Source: JBIQJD01 sp044507695 (GTDB lineage Bacteria > Bacteroidota > Ignavibacteria > Ignavibacteriales > Ignavibacteriaceae). Taken from it: a stretch of DNA of 64,000 bases. The DNA is taken from NCBI GenBank assembly GCA_044507695.1, contig JBIQJD010000004.1:1-64000 (forward strand). The letters are read 5' to 3'. The position numbers were made by a program, and so were the translations under genes. The notes under the pieces are model-generated. The model ran no database searches and was not told the DNA's origin. It was given only the letters and a program-made list of their open reading frames with translations. Positions 37,060-46,781 of the stretch are shown one piece after another (the stretch's first letter is position 1; each line of letters begins with the position of its first letter).

Positions 37060-39576
37060 ATGCGATTGTTAAATCTATTACTCATGATCATAATTGCCTG
37101 GAATTTTATTTATCCGGCTGATGCACCTAAATGGCGCGTTGAGCTGGATGAATCAATTAAAAATTATGAATTCATTAATGATGGAAAATATTTATTCTTT
37201 ACAAACGGTGAATATGCATGGTGTTATGATGTGCAGACAGGCAGTAAAATCTGGAGTATGGAGGTTGATGATTTTGATAAAGAAGGTATATCAACATTGG
37301 TTGGTGAAAAATATCTCGTCAATTCAGACGATTTAATTCAATGCTTTAATGCATTAAACGGAGAAAAACTCTGGGAAAAGGAATATGATGATATAAGCCA
37401 ATCGGATTACACAAGTTTTGAATTTATAAAAAATACAGCAGTCTTAAGATTCGGAGAAGATCATCTTGGTATTGATTTATCAAACGGAAATGAACTCTGG
37501 AGAACTAAAATAGATTATTGGAGTAAACTCGCAGAAAAAGGAACCTTCAATTATTCAGTTCTATCCCAGCAGAATAAATTGCTTGTTTTAGAGGATGATG
37601 AAAAAGCCTCATTGTTTGATATTCAAACAGGTGGAAAAATTTTTGAAGGGAATGACTATGATGTTAATATGGAGCTTGTTGAGAACGGAAATTTATGGAT
37701 GTACAAATCACCGGGACAAAAATACATTGTTGTTGTGCTTGAAAAAGGAGCCGCGGTAATTGATGTAGTTAATAATAAAGAGATAATGAGAAAAGAATTT
37801 TCAATTGATGGAGAAATGAACGTTATAATTCCAACCAAAAGTGGCTGCGCTGTTTTGGGTGAGGAAAAAATCGTTCACTTTAATTTTGATAAACAAAGAA
37901 CTGATGAATTGAATTTTCCTGTGGAAGATTTCAGAACTTTGCAGACATATGATATCGGCGGAAAAGATATTCTTGTAATTTCTTTGGAAGATCAGCTGGC
38001 TGGAATTGATTTGGCTGAAGGAAAAATTTTATGGCAGACAAAAGAAGATGATCCTGAATTTGAAGGATACGCACATAAATATGTTTCTACAGAAGGAAAC
38101 AATATTATACTTACTTATAACCGTGCAAAACTTGTAAGCACTGAAAGCGGCACATACGTTTATCTTATAAGCATTGATGCACTGACAGGAAAATTAAATT
38201 ACAAAGTTCCTGTTCTTTTATCCCAGACAACCTTAACCGGATTTCAAAGAGGATTGGCAAAAACTCTATCCGGAGCTTTTGCAGCATTTGTTGGCGCCGC
38301 ATCAATGGGCAGCGCTCCAACCGGTGATGCAATGAATATGGTGAATAATTTAATGGGTTATCAGAATATCGGTTTTGATTATGAAGTTTTTGAACACAAC
38401 GCTAAAATAATAATTGCGGAAAGAACCACCGTAAATATGTGGGATCCTTCCACCCGTGATGGCGCGGGTGAAGGTTTTGTTGCTGTTGATCCGAAAATGG
38501 GAAATATACTTTATAAAGAATATTTTGAAATTGCGGAAGGAATGGATCAGAATCAGTTTATAGCACTCGCATCAATGCTGATTGATAATAATATAATTTA
38601 TGCACCCGGGGAAGATAAACTTGCTGCTTTTGATCTTGCAAACGGAAAGAAACTCTGGGAAATAAATGAAACCGGGTTGATTACTGATCTTTCAATAATT
38701 AATGGTGTTTTGTATATCAAACATGGCAAACAGGAATATGCTGTAACATTAAATGAAAATGATGTTAAAGTGAATGAAACCTGGGATGAAGATCCTTTTG
38801 GATTTAAAGCGATTGATCCTGCATCGGGCAATGTACTCTGGAGTGTAAAAACAGAAACTGATCCCGGGCTGGTAACACCTCAGTTTTCAATTCAGAATTA
38901 TTATAATCCCGCAGATAACAGATTGTATTATGCTGATGAACAAAATGTTTATGCCTTAACACTTGGAAAAGACGGCGGTAAATTTGGATGGCAGTTTAAC
39001 TTTGATGGTAATAATATAGGTGAAATGGAATACGCAAAAACATTTGCAGTAAAAGAAACATGGATTGGTTCACAGGTGAGAACCACAACCACAAGCACAA
39101 GTCTTGGCGGCGGATGGGTTTTAAATTCCACTACTACATCAGGCGGACTTAATGACGAGAAAACAGCAGCGTATATTGAGGATGCATTGGATGCAGATGT
39201 ATTTACCACTTATACAAGCTGGGGAAATATCTGGGGCGTAACTGCTAAACGCTGTCTGCGTGTTTTATATAACGGAAGAAACATTCTTGTATTTGGTCCG
39301 GAAGCAATAACCCTGCTAAATGCTTCTGATGGTAAACCTGTATGGATTAAGGAATGGGATTATGATCAATCAGATGTTCAATTCATTCCACAAATAGTTG
39401 GTGATAAATTCATCTACTGTATGGATGAAAATCTTGTACTTAGAAATTTATCAGATGGTGAAATCATCTGGCAGTCTGAAGAACCTAAAAAAACAAAATT
39501 CTTTCACTCACCTGATGGCAAATTTTTCTTTTCAATAAATGATGAAATTATTTCCGGATATGAAATAATTAAATAA
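37060..39576 (+). CDS. PQQ-like beta-propeller repeat protein, exported
   Basis: 838 residues from the ATG at 37060, supported by GGAGG and by the signal peptide that begins there (MRLLNLLLMIIIAW, ending YPADA). A longer frame to 36991 overlaps the previous gene. Repeats such as YDVQTGSKIWSMEV, LNGEKLWEKEYDD, LSNGNELWRTKI, LANGKKLWEINE and ASDGKPVWIKEWD are PQQ/BamB-like propeller blades. A central insert (SGAFAAFVGAASMGSAP) breaks the pattern near residue 420. No T9SS domain or lipobox is seen, so it is likely periplasmic. The role may be scaffolding or ligand sensing; no cofactor-binding residues can be fixed. Confidence 0.85.
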   Translation: MRLLNLLLMIIIAWNFIYPADAPKWRVELDESIKNYEFINDGKYLFFTNGEYAWCYDVQTGSKIWSMEVDDFDKEGISTLVGEKYLVNSDDLIQCFNALNGEKLWEKEYDDISQSDYTSFEFIKNTAVLRFGEDHLGIDLSNGNELWRTKIDYWSKLAEKGTFNYSVLSQQNKLLVLEDDEKASLFDIQTGGKIFEGNDYDVNMELVENGNLWMYKSPGQKYIVVVLEKGAAVIDVVNNKEIMRKEFSIDGEMNVIIPTKSGCAVLGEEKIVHFNFDKQRTDELNFPVEDFRTLQTYDIGGKDILVISLEDQLAGIDLAEGKILWQTKEDDPEFEGYAHKYVSTEGNNIILTYNRAKLVSTESGTYVYLISIDALTGKLNYKVPVLLSQTTLTGFQRGLAKTLSGAFAAFVGAASMGSAPTGDAMNMVNNLMGYQNIGFDYEVFEHNAKIIIAERTTVNMWDPSTRDGAGEGFVAVDPKMGNILYKEYFEIAEGMDQNQFIALASMLIDNNIIYAPGEDKLAAFDLANGKKLWEINETGLITDLSIINGVLYIKHGKQEYAVTLNENDVKVNETWDEDPFGFKAIDPASGNVLWSVKTETDPGLVTPQFSIQNYYNPADNRLYYADEQNVYALTLGKDGGKFGWQFNFDGNNIGEMEYAKTFAVKETWIGSQVRTTTTSTSLGGGWVLNSTTTSGGLNDEKTAAYIEDALDADVFTTYTSWGNIWGVTAKRCLRVLYNGRNILVFGPEAITLLNASDGKPVWIKEWDYDQSDVQFIPQIVGDKFIYCMDENLVLRNLSDGEIIWQSEEPKKTKFFHSPDGKFFFSINDEIISGYEIIK

Positions 39577-39602
39577 CATGTTCTCTCTTGCAGTCGTTCT
39601 AT

Positions 39603-39638
39603 ATTCCCGCATCTAAGCCCGGTGCGGGAATTTTTTTA
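39603..39638 (+). terminator. Rho-independent terminator after propeller gene
   Basis: An ATTCCCGCA/TGCGGGAAT stem with an 11-base loop is followed by seven Ts. Confidence 0.9.
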
Positions 39639-39755
39639 TTAATCTGCCTCAATTTTTCAAATCATTTTATATTTTCTTTTTTAATGATGTATTATTTCAG
39701 TTTTCCAATTTTTTAATCTTTACATATATTGTGCGGAAAATTTTGAAGGCTGTAA

Positions 39756-41315
39756 ATGAGATTTGAAAGAAACGCCGGAATTTTATTGCATCCTACCTCA
39801 CTGCCGGGAAAATTCGGCATTGGTGATCTTGGCTATGAAGCTTACAACTTTGTAAATTTTCTTGAAGCTGCCGGACAAAAACTATGGCAGGTTTTTCCTC
39901 TCGGTCCTACAGGTTACGGTGATTCACCTTATCAATGTTTCTCAGCATTTGCAGGCAATCCGTTATTAATTAGCCCTGAAAAATTACGTGATGAAGGATT
40001 TCTTACAGATAATGATCTGCAAAATATTCCTCCGCATGATCCCGCACGTGTTGATTATGGGTTAATCATACAATATAAAAATGAACTGTTCTCCAAAGCG
40101 TTTAATAATTACAAGAACAATAATAACGGAATGGAAAAAGCCGTTGAGGAATTTTCAGAAAAGAATAAAGATTGGCTTAACGATTATGCATTGTTCATGG
40201 CTGCAAAAAATTTTAATAACGGAAAATTATGGACTGAGTGGGATAGAGATCTTGTAACAAGAAAACCATCATCATTAAAGAAATGGAAAAATGATCTGGC
40301 TGATGGAATTAAATATCAGAAATTTATTCAATATATTTTTTACAAGCAGTGGCATGAACTTAAAAATTATGCAAATGAAAAAGGGATTAAGATAATTGGT
40401 GATATGCCGATCTTTGTGGCTTATGATAGTTCTGATGTTTGGGCAAATAAAAAAATTTTTACACTTAATGATGAAGGCAAACTTGAATTTGTTGCCGGAG
40501 TTCCACCTGATTATTTCAGCGCTACAGGGCAGCTTTGGGGAAATCCTTTATTCATCTGGGAGGAAATGGAAAAAGATGATTTTGAATGGTGGCGTAAACG
40601 CATCTCACAAATGCTTGAGCTTGTTGATATTATCAGGATTGATCACTTCAGAGGCTTTGATAAATTCTGGAAAATTCCAGGTGATGCAAAAACAGCGGAA
40701 ACAGGTGAGTGGGTAAAAGCTCCGGGTGAGAAATTCTTTTCTACAATAAAAAAATATTTAGGTCAGCTTCCAATTATTGCGGAAGATCTTGGTTTAATAA
40801 CAAAAAGCGTTATTGAATTAAGAGATAAATTTAATTTTCCCGGAATGAAGATACTTCAATTTGCTTTTGGTACTAATATGGAAACAAAATTTCTTCCGCA
40901 TAATATTGAACGCAACAGCACTGTTTATACCGGCTCTCATGATAATGATACAACACGCGGCTATTTTGATAAAGCAAAAAATCAGAATAATGATATTTAC
41001 GCCCATGCACAAAAATATCTGGATTATTACGGTGATGATATAACCGGAAAACTTATTCGTACAGCTTATGCAACAGTTGCTGATCTTGTTATAATTCCTA
41101 TGCAGGATATTTTAAGATTGGGCGGTGAAGCAAGAATGAATTTTCCGGGCACGCTTGGCGGAAACTGGACATGGCGCTTTAAATGGGAACAGGTGCCTTA
41201 TCATCTTGCTGCTGAATACAAAGAGCTTGCAAAGCTTTATGAGCGTCCGCCAAAACCAAAAGAAGATGAAGTTGATGTAACAGAAATAAAAATTGAAAAG
41301 GAAAAGAATGCTTAA
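39756..41315 (+). CDS. malQ: 4-alpha-glucanotransferase (GH77, amylomaltase)
   Basis: 519 residues, the bacterial family length. It transfers alpha-1,4-glucan segments between maltodextrins, releasing glucose, in the cytoplasm. Signatures: ERNAGILLHPTSLPGKFGIG, WQVFPLGPTGYGDSPYQCFS, the nucleophile segment IIRIDHFRGF, acid/base IIAEDLG, and YTGSHDNDTTRG. A charged tail (KPKEDEVDVTEIKIEKEKN) overlaps the next start by eight bases. AAGG precedes the ATG. It fits with the alpha-amylase and TreT in this window in alpha-glucan metabolism. Confidence 0.96.
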   Translation: MRFERNAGILLHPTSLPGKFGIGDLGYEAYNFVNFLEAAGQKLWQVFPLGPTGYGDSPYQCFSAFAGNPLLISPEKLRDEGFLTDNDLQNIPPHDPARVDYGLIIQYKNELFSKAFNNYKNNNNGMEKAVEEFSEKNKDWLNDYALFMAAKNFNNGKLWTEWDRDLVTRKPSSLKKWKNDLADGIKYQKFIQYIFYKQWHELKNYANEKGIKIIGDMPIFVAYDSSDVWANKKIFTLNDEGKLEFVAGVPPDYFSATGQLWGNPLFIWEEMEKDDFEWWRKRISQMLELVDIIRIDHFRGFDKFWKIPGDAKTAETGEWVKAPGEKFFSTIKKYLGQLPIIAEDLGLITKSVIELRDKFNFPGMKILQFAFGTNMETKFLPHNIERNSTVYTGSHDNDTTRGYFDKAKNQNNDIYAHAQKYLDYYGDDITGKLIRTAYATVADLVIIPMQDILRLGGEARMNFPGTLGGNWTWRFKWEQVPYHLAAEYKELAKLYERPPKPKEDEVDVTEIKIEKEKNA

Positions 41316-41769
41316 ATATTTAAAAAAGATTTTCAGTAATGATACGTCTGAGAATCGGGAAATAAACCGTACAAGAAAACTACAGATTTCAACATGCGCG
41401 TTGTTTATTGAAATGGCAAAAGCTGACAGTAATTTTTCAAATGAAGAAGAAGAAAAAATTATTTCGATAATGAAATCATTATTTGAGCTTGATGATGAAT
41501 ATGTTAACGAATTAATTGAAACAGCAAAAGAAAGAACAGAAGAAAGCATCAGCCTGTATGAATTTACAACAATTCTAAATGAACAGTTTACCAATGATGA
41601 AAAATATGATGTAATAAAAAACATGTGGCGGCTGATTTTTACAGATAACAAACTTGATAAGTATGAGGATCAGCTTGTAAAAAGAATAGGCGGAATGTTA
41701 AATCTTGATTTCAATCTGATAATAGCAGCAAAGCTTGAAGTTAAAAAGGAAATTGAAAATCAAAATTAG
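41308..41769 (+). CDS. TerB-family protein
   Basis: 153 residues from the ATG at 41308 (an in-frame TTG lies 15 bases earlier); the ATG overlaps the malQ stop by eight bases, which suggests translational coupling. The helical core (LQISTCALFIEMAKADSNFS, NEEEEKIISIMKSLFELDD, YDVIKNMWRLIFTDNKLDKY, EDQLVKRIGGML) matches the TerB/DUF533-like fold named for tellurite resistance, with paired acidic positions after each ALF.EMA-type helix. It is likely cytoplasmic and metal-linked. Why it is coupled to malQ is not clear. Confidence 0.85.
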   Translation: MLKYLKKIFSNDTSENREINRTRKLQISTCALFIEMAKADSNFSNEEEEKIISIMKSLFELDDEYVNELIETAKERTEESISLYEFTTILNEQFTNDEKYDVIKNMWRLIFTDNKLDKYEDQLVKRIGGMLNLDFNLIIAAKLEVKKEIENQN

Positions 41770-41827
41770 TTCAAATTAGAATTTTCTGAAGTAAATCATC
41801 AATTCTTTTCCCGGGTTTAATTTTTAA

Positions 41828-42973
41828 ATGTTTTCAAAAGATCATTACATCAATACGATTTCATTACTGCTGTCAACACTGATTGGTTTTCTTTTTACAT
41901 ACAAATATGCAACAATCTATTCAGACTTCCCGGTTATTATCTCTCTTTTATTTTTAATAATCTACATTTCAATATTCATTCTGATTGATAAAATTAATTT
42001 CAGTAAAAAATTTCATATTAATCAAAAGTTGTTTACCTGGTTGTGGGTTGTTCTTATTGCTGCTGTTTTTATTGTAATCACATTTGTTCCAAGAATCGGA
42101 GAGATTGGCAGGTACCCGGCAATTGTTGATTGGCTTGATAGATTATTTGCAGGGAAGTTTCCTTACAATTCTCCGCACACTCCATCAGCTTTTCCCTTTT
42201 TGTTTTTCTTTTCATTTCCATTTTATGCCATTGGTAATGCGGGATATCTCGAACTTATCGGAGTAATAATTTTTGCTGCACTTGCATTGTACTACTCAAA
42301 TTCAGCCAAAGAAAATTTAATTAAATATTTGATGATCATCTCAACTCCCGTTTTTTATTATTTTGTTTTTGTAAGATGTGAATTATTTACAAACATGATG
42401 CTGATAACTGGAATAATTATTTTAATGGAAAGATATGCTGATCCGCTGAAAAAGAATTTCAAATATTTTCTTTTTGCTGTTTTATCCGGACTTGCACTTT
42501 CAACACGTTCAGTAGCTGCAATTATCTTCATCATATTTTTTCTTTATTATTTCAGAAGCAGCATTCCCAATCTTATTTTATTTGGAATAATTGTTCTTCT
42601 TGTTTTTACTTCACTTCTTCTGCCGTTTTATTTTTGGGATACACAGTCATTCTTATCCAACGGACCTTTTGCAATTCAATCATATCTCTCATACCTGCCG
42701 ATGTGGTTCGTTCTGCTGCTGCTATTGCTGTGCGTTTATATTGGCTGGATGATTGCAGATATCCAGGAAGTATTTTTTGCCTGCGGAGTATTGCTCTTTA
42801 TTCCTGTGTTTGTATCAATGTTAATTAAGATATTCCAATTCGGATTTTATAATGCCATGATTAATGATCTTTTCGATCTGTCATACTACGAATTCTCTCT
42901 TCCTTTTTTTATACTTTCCATTAAAGAATATAAAGTTGATAGATTTTTAGGAAAAGTTTATCCCGCCGGATGA
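41828..42973 (+). CDS. Polytopic membrane protein, possible GT-C glycosyltransferase
   Basis: 381 residues with roughly nine or ten hydrophobic segments. After two N-terminal helices comes a loop holding GRYPAIVDWLDRLFAGKFPYN and HTPSAFPFLFF, which resembles the first external loop of lipid-linked-sugar glycosyltransferases (GT-C/GT87 type). A later RCELFTNMMLITGII segment and SGLALSTRS are also found in such proteins. A mannosyl- or glucosyltransferase using a polyprenyl donor is plausible, but the family is not certain. It follows the TerB-like gene by 58 bp on the same strand. Confidence 0.7.
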   Translation: MFSKDHYINTISLLLSTLIGFLFTYKYATIYSDFPVIISLLFLIIYISIFILIDKINFSKKFHINQKLFTWLWVVLIAAVFIVITFVPRIGEIGRYPAIVDWLDRLFAGKFPYNSPHTPSAFPFLFFFSFPFYAIGNAGYLELIGVIIFAALALYYSNSAKENLIKYLMIISTPVFYYFVFVRCELFTNMMLITGIIILMERYADPLKKNFKYFLFAVLSGLALSTRSVAAIIFIIFFLYYFRSSIPNLILFGIIVLLVFTSLLLPFYFWDTQSFLSNGPFAIQSYLSYLPMWFVLLLLLLCVYIGWMIADIQEVFFACGVLLFIPVFVSMLIKIFQFGFYNAMINDLFDLSYYEFSLPFFILSIKEYKVDRFLGKVYPAG

Positions 42974-43129
42974 TGTTATTAAGCATCAATTATCAATTAA
43001 AACCATTTTGATAGTTTATAAAATGGATTGTTAAAAATTTTCCATTATAAAATGGGAAGATTGTTTTATAAAATTGCTGCTGCGGATAAAAAGGAATTGG
43101 AATCAGAACAATCTGATTTTGATAGGTGA

Positions 43130-43168
43130 AAATTAAAAAAAAGCCCGGCATAAAAATCCGGGCTTTTA
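43130..43168 (-). terminator. Rho-independent terminator for the 53-residue gene
   Basis: An AAAAGCCCGG/CCGGGCTTTT stem is followed on the minus strand by a long T-run. It lies 26 bp after the minus-strand stop at 43193. Confidence 0.85.
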
Positions 43169-43192
43169 AGAATCAGAAATTATGTTGATTAA

Positions 43193-43354
43193 TTATTCTG
43201 TTTCTCTTTCCATATCTTCCCGCCTGCGGTCACGTTCCTTGTTACCGCGCCGGTTTCTCTGTTCATTTACATCTTCTTCGCGATTGATATCACGTTTGGT
43301 CTTATCAGATTCTTCACCGCGGTTGATATCATCTGCACGCCTCTGTCTATTCAT
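43193..43354 (-). CDS. Small, highly charged protein (53 residues)
   Basis: An AGGAGG lies seven bases before the ATG at 43354, and a terminator follows the stop, so this short frame looks like a true stand-alone gene. The product starts MNRQRRADDINRGEESDKTK and ends in an Arg/Glu-rich run (ERDRRREDMERETE). Over half of its residues are Arg, Lys, Asp or Glu, with no hydrophobic core, so it is probably disordered. It may bind nucleic acid or act as a small stress or hydration protein; no family is recognised. Confidence 0.7.
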   Translation of the reverse strand: MNRQRRADDINRGEESDKTKRDINREEDVNEQRNRRGNKERDRRREDMERETE

Positions 43355-43454
43355 CGTATCCTCCTGTTGTTAATAATGTTTCAGATTCAATATAGGCTGT
43401 AGAATCTTTAAGCGCTATGAGATAGAATTTTTTATCTTGAAATGTGTTTGTTAT

Positions 43455-43500
43455 CAAAAAGAAACGGGCTGCCCAAATAAAAGAGTTTCAGACAGCCCGT
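43455..43500 (-). terminator. Terminator of the GHL10-type hydrolase gene
   Basis: An ACGGGCTG/CAGCCCGT stem with a 21-base loop is followed on the minus strand by a T-rich run; it is 22 bp past the stop. Confidence 0.75.
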
Positions 43501-43522
43501 AAGTAAAAATCCTATACTAAAA

Positions 43523-46500
43523 TTATTTTAACAATATCATCATTTTTGCTGACTGTTTTCCATCAAATCTTAACCTGTAAAAATATTTACCTGATGCAAG
43601 CTGTGAAGCATCAAAATTAAATTCATAATGCCCGGCTGATAATTCCTCATTAATCAGTGTATGAACTTTTCTGCCGAGCAGATCAAATATTTCAAGGTGA
43701 ACCATTCCTTTCTTATCAATATCAAAAGGAATTATTGTAGCGGGATTAAACGGATTAGGATAATTCTGATACAAAGCAAATTTTTGCGGAGTAACAGTTT
43801 CATCTTCTGTTGAAACAATAACAACAGGTGATTTCTTTACAATGCGTAAATTATCAAAATAAACCTTGCCGCTGTCCGAAGAACCTGCATCATTTGTTAA
43901 CTGGAAACTATCTATTCTGTAAGAATCCATATCAAGAATGCCGTTGCCAATCCAGCCTCCGGTCATTTCAGGTTCACCCAAATCCCATTCAACTAATTTC
44001 CAGCCTATCCAATCAATTTTAAACCATTTAGAAACTTCATGATTAGGCCATGAAGTTCCGCTTCCTTCATCAATTGCAAAACGGAAACGGTTACCCGTGC
44101 CGTCTCCGTAAATATAAACCTGCAAGGTGTAAGATGTATCAAAAACAACTTCACGTGGTGCACCACCTGATAAATAATCTCTCAGCAAATGTGAAGTTGC
44201 AGCCGGATCCCATTTATATTGAATGTAAACAGCTTTCATTGGTGATGAAGCCGGAACATACATTGATGTTTCATATCCAAGATGAGTATCTGCTCCGATA
44301 ATTCCTATAGTTGATCCGCTGAATGCAGGCTGTTCCCAGTTTGCTTCAGTTGAAAAATCATCAATCAATTTTATTTCATCATACCCGAGTGATGAAGTTG
44401 TAAAACTAATTTCCTGATCTGAATCCATTTGATTTCCATTAAGATCAGAAATTTCTTTTTTGAGAATTAAAGTATACTCTGTGCTATTTTCCAATGCCTG
44501 CGAAGTTTTAATATTTAGTATTGATTTACCGTTTACATTAGTTAACTGCATTACTTTTATAATTGGTTCTTCACCTTTTTTAAGAATAACATTATTGTGA
44601 GTTATATCAGAGGCCTTAATCAATTCATTAAATTGTACTGTAATTACTTCTTCAACATCAAAATTATAATTTGAACTTGAAGGCGTTACAAAGGTTGCTA
44701 CCGGTCCGTAAATGTCCTGTTCTGCAGTTGTAAAAGTAATTGAATATGAATCCCCCTCTACTCCATCATTATTGCCATCAAGCAGTCTGCCGTTTACATC
44801 TGCTGCCAGTGAATCAATTGTTATGGTATATGTTGTTTTATAATCAAGATTATTTGAAAAGATAATTCTCAAACCGCGGTTTTCATTGCTCCAGCTTAAT
44901 GAAGCAATTTCAACTGCAGGCTCAATCGAAATATGATTAATAAAATTCTCAGTATTCATTGATTTTGAAAAACTGAATGATACAAGTGCATCAACATCAA
45001 CTGTATCTCCATCAGCCGGAGTTGAAGCAATTACAGCAGGAGCAAATGAAGGAATTGCATCACTTGAAACGATGTTTGATTCATTGGATTCATTCCAATA
45101 CCTATCGAGCATCGTTGCGGCGTATGTATAAGTTCCGTTAAAATTCTGATATCCTGTATATTTTTCCTGAATGGTGAATTCACTGTTTCCGAAATGAATA
45201 TCAATAATTTCATCATTATCAACATCAATTATTTCATCTTCTGATCTGTAAACTGCAAACCATTGATTTTCAGAAATTGAAGCAGGCGGGCTAATCGTTA
45301 ATTTGTAACTTAGTGAATCAATCTTTTCAACTGCAATTGAAGGTGCATCCGGAATTGTATCTAATATTACCCTGGAATCTCTAATCTTTGTTTTTTTCTT
45401 AAAGAATGTTTCTGCAGCTTCATCCCAGTAATCGTATTTTTTCCATGTTCCGTAACTGAAAAACTGAAAGCCGTCAACCCAATCAACTTTTCTCATTTCT
45501 TCAATTATTGCCGGATGATTTCCCCAAACATTTTCTTCATCAAGTCTGTATGAACCAGGACCGGCGCTGAATAATCTTCCGGCTTCAACACCCGGCTGAA
45601 TATACTGTCCCCAGCATGAAGGGCAGTTTCCCTGAAGCATTCCATAAAAACCTGAAGGTGTAAGCCAGTGATAATGCATTGGAGTAAGCTGATCTATATA
45701 TCCTTCATTAAACCATAATGCAGCATCCTGGTAAACATAGTTGTATCCCTGCCACGAACTCCAGTTATAATTTCCAAGTGCCGAAGCAGAAATTCTGACC
45801 CATGGTTTTACAGCCTGCACTGAATCGTGCATCTGTTTTACAAACTGAGTAACAGACCATCTCCACCAATCAGGCCATGAACTAAAACCTTGTGGAACAC
45901 CGGCAGAATATGGATGCTCAACATCGTACAAATATCTTCCTGCAAAAGAAGGTTCATCAAAATCATCATCGGTAAACATTCCATCAACCAAATCACCTTC
46001 ATTAATTTGCCCGGGCTTCTGCTTAGCCAAAGCTGAACTTGAATATTCATTCCAGCGGATATAATCATAATGAAGCCCGTCAATATCATAATTTCTTACA
46101 ACTTCCATTGCAACATTTGCAAGATAATCACGTACTTCTTTCATGCCGGGAGATAGAGCAATTGAAGATGTCATCGGGTTTCCGCTCTGATCTCTGCAAA
46201 TCCATTCGGGATGTTCACGTGCCGGCGCGCCCGGCGCAGTACTGCCTGATGCAAAAACATTAAACCATGCATGAATTTCTAATCCGCGTTTATGTGCTTC
46301 TTCAACTGCGTATGCAAAAGGATCAAAACCGGGATAAGACCCGCCGGCGTAAGATCCATAAGGTTCATAAGATGAATTGTAGTAAGCTGTTCCGGCTTGC
46401 CTAACCTGCCATAAAACTGATGTCATATTTGCTTCTTTATGATCATCAAGAATTTGTCTGATTCTTGCCTTAGTCTGCTCAACGGAACTTGAAGCACTAA

Positions 46501-46609
46501 TATATTCCCACGTAATTACCCATGTGGCTCTGAATTCTTCATTATTTTTTTGGGGAAATGCAATAACTGTTAAGAAAAAAGAAAAAATCAAAAGGCTAAA
46601 AAATTTCAT
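43523..46609 (-). CDS. T9SS-exported family 10-like glycoside hydrolase (GHL10/DUF187) with Ig-like domains
   Basis: 1028 residues. A signal peptide ends near VIAFP (residue 19). The GHL10 domain (about 25-400) shows FRATWVITWEY, VLWQVRQAGTAYYNSSYEPY, RGLEIHAWFNVF, YDIDGLHYDYIRW and a ISASALGNYN strand. These proteins have a TIM barrel linked to peptidoglycan or glycan hydrolysis. A fibronectin-like part, two Big_5 Ig-like domains (STPADGDTVDVDALVSFSFS at about 530) and a jelly-roll domain (about 735-930) follow. A T9SS sorting domain (YQNYPNPFNPAT, ending KMMILLK) ends it. GGAG precedes the ATG. The catalytic activity is inferred from family. Confidence 0.88.
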   Translation of the reverse strand: MKFFSLLIFSFFLTVIAFPQKNNEEFRATWVITWEYISASSSVEQTKARIRQILDDHKEANMTSVLWQVRQAGTAYYNSSYEPYGSYAGGSYPGFDPFAYAVEEAHKRGLEIHAWFNVFASGSTAPGAPAREHPEWICRDQSGNPMTSSIALSPGMKEVRDYLANVAMEVVRNYDIDGLHYDYIRWNEYSSSALAKQKPGQINEGDLVDGMFTDDDFDEPSFAGRYLYDVEHPYSAGVPQGFSSWPDWWRWSVTQFVKQMHDSVQAVKPWVRISASALGNYNWSSWQGYNYVYQDAALWFNEGYIDQLTPMHYHWLTPSGFYGMLQGNCPSCWGQYIQPGVEAGRLFSAGPGSYRLDEENVWGNHPAIIEEMRKVDWVDGFQFFSYGTWKKYDYWDEAAETFFKKKTKIRDSRVILDTIPDAPSIAVEKIDSLSYKLTISPPASISENQWFAVYRSEDEIIDVDNDEIIDIHFGNSEFTIQEKYTGYQNFNGTYTYAATMLDRYWNESNESNIVSSDAIPSFAPAVIASTPADGDTVDVDALVSFSFSKSMNTENFINHISIEPAVEIASLSWSNENRGLRIIFSNNLDYKTTYTITIDSLAADVNGRLLDGNNDGVEGDSYSITFTTAEQDIYGPVATFVTPSSSNYNFDVEEVITVQFNELIKASDITHNNVILKKGEEPIIKVMQLTNVNGKSILNIKTSQALENSTEYTLILKKEISDLNGNQMDSDQEISFTTSSLGYDEIKLIDDFSTEANWEQPAFSGSTIGIIGADTHLGYETSMYVPASSPMKAVYIQYKWDPAATSHLLRDYLSGGAPREVVFDTSYTLQVYIYGDGTGNRFRFAIDEGSGTSWPNHEVSKWFKIDWIGWKLVEWDLGEPEMTGGWIGNGILDMDSYRIDSFQLTNDAGSSDSGKVYFDNLRIVKKSPVVIVSTEDETVTPQKFALYQNYPNPFNPATIIPFDIDKKGMVHLEIFDLLGRKVHTLINEELSAGHYEFNFDASQLASGKYFYRLRFDGKQSAKMMILLK

Positions 46610-46781
46610 TTAAACTCCGGGCATTTATTCTGAAAAATTACACTAATAAGTTACGCAAAAGAGGCCATAAATTTTTAGATAATGTATATTTTTTTAACAT
46701 GCTATATTTAGTTTTTAAAATAAGTTTGATATTAGAGGCATCTTTTTGCAATTTTTCAATAATAAATAATCAAGAAAAGAT

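Noticed and set aside
46738..46756. Sigma-54 promoter (GGC...TTGCA) before 46782
   Set aside because: GG and GC are one base too close for the fixed -24/-12 spacing and the rest of the consensus is weak.
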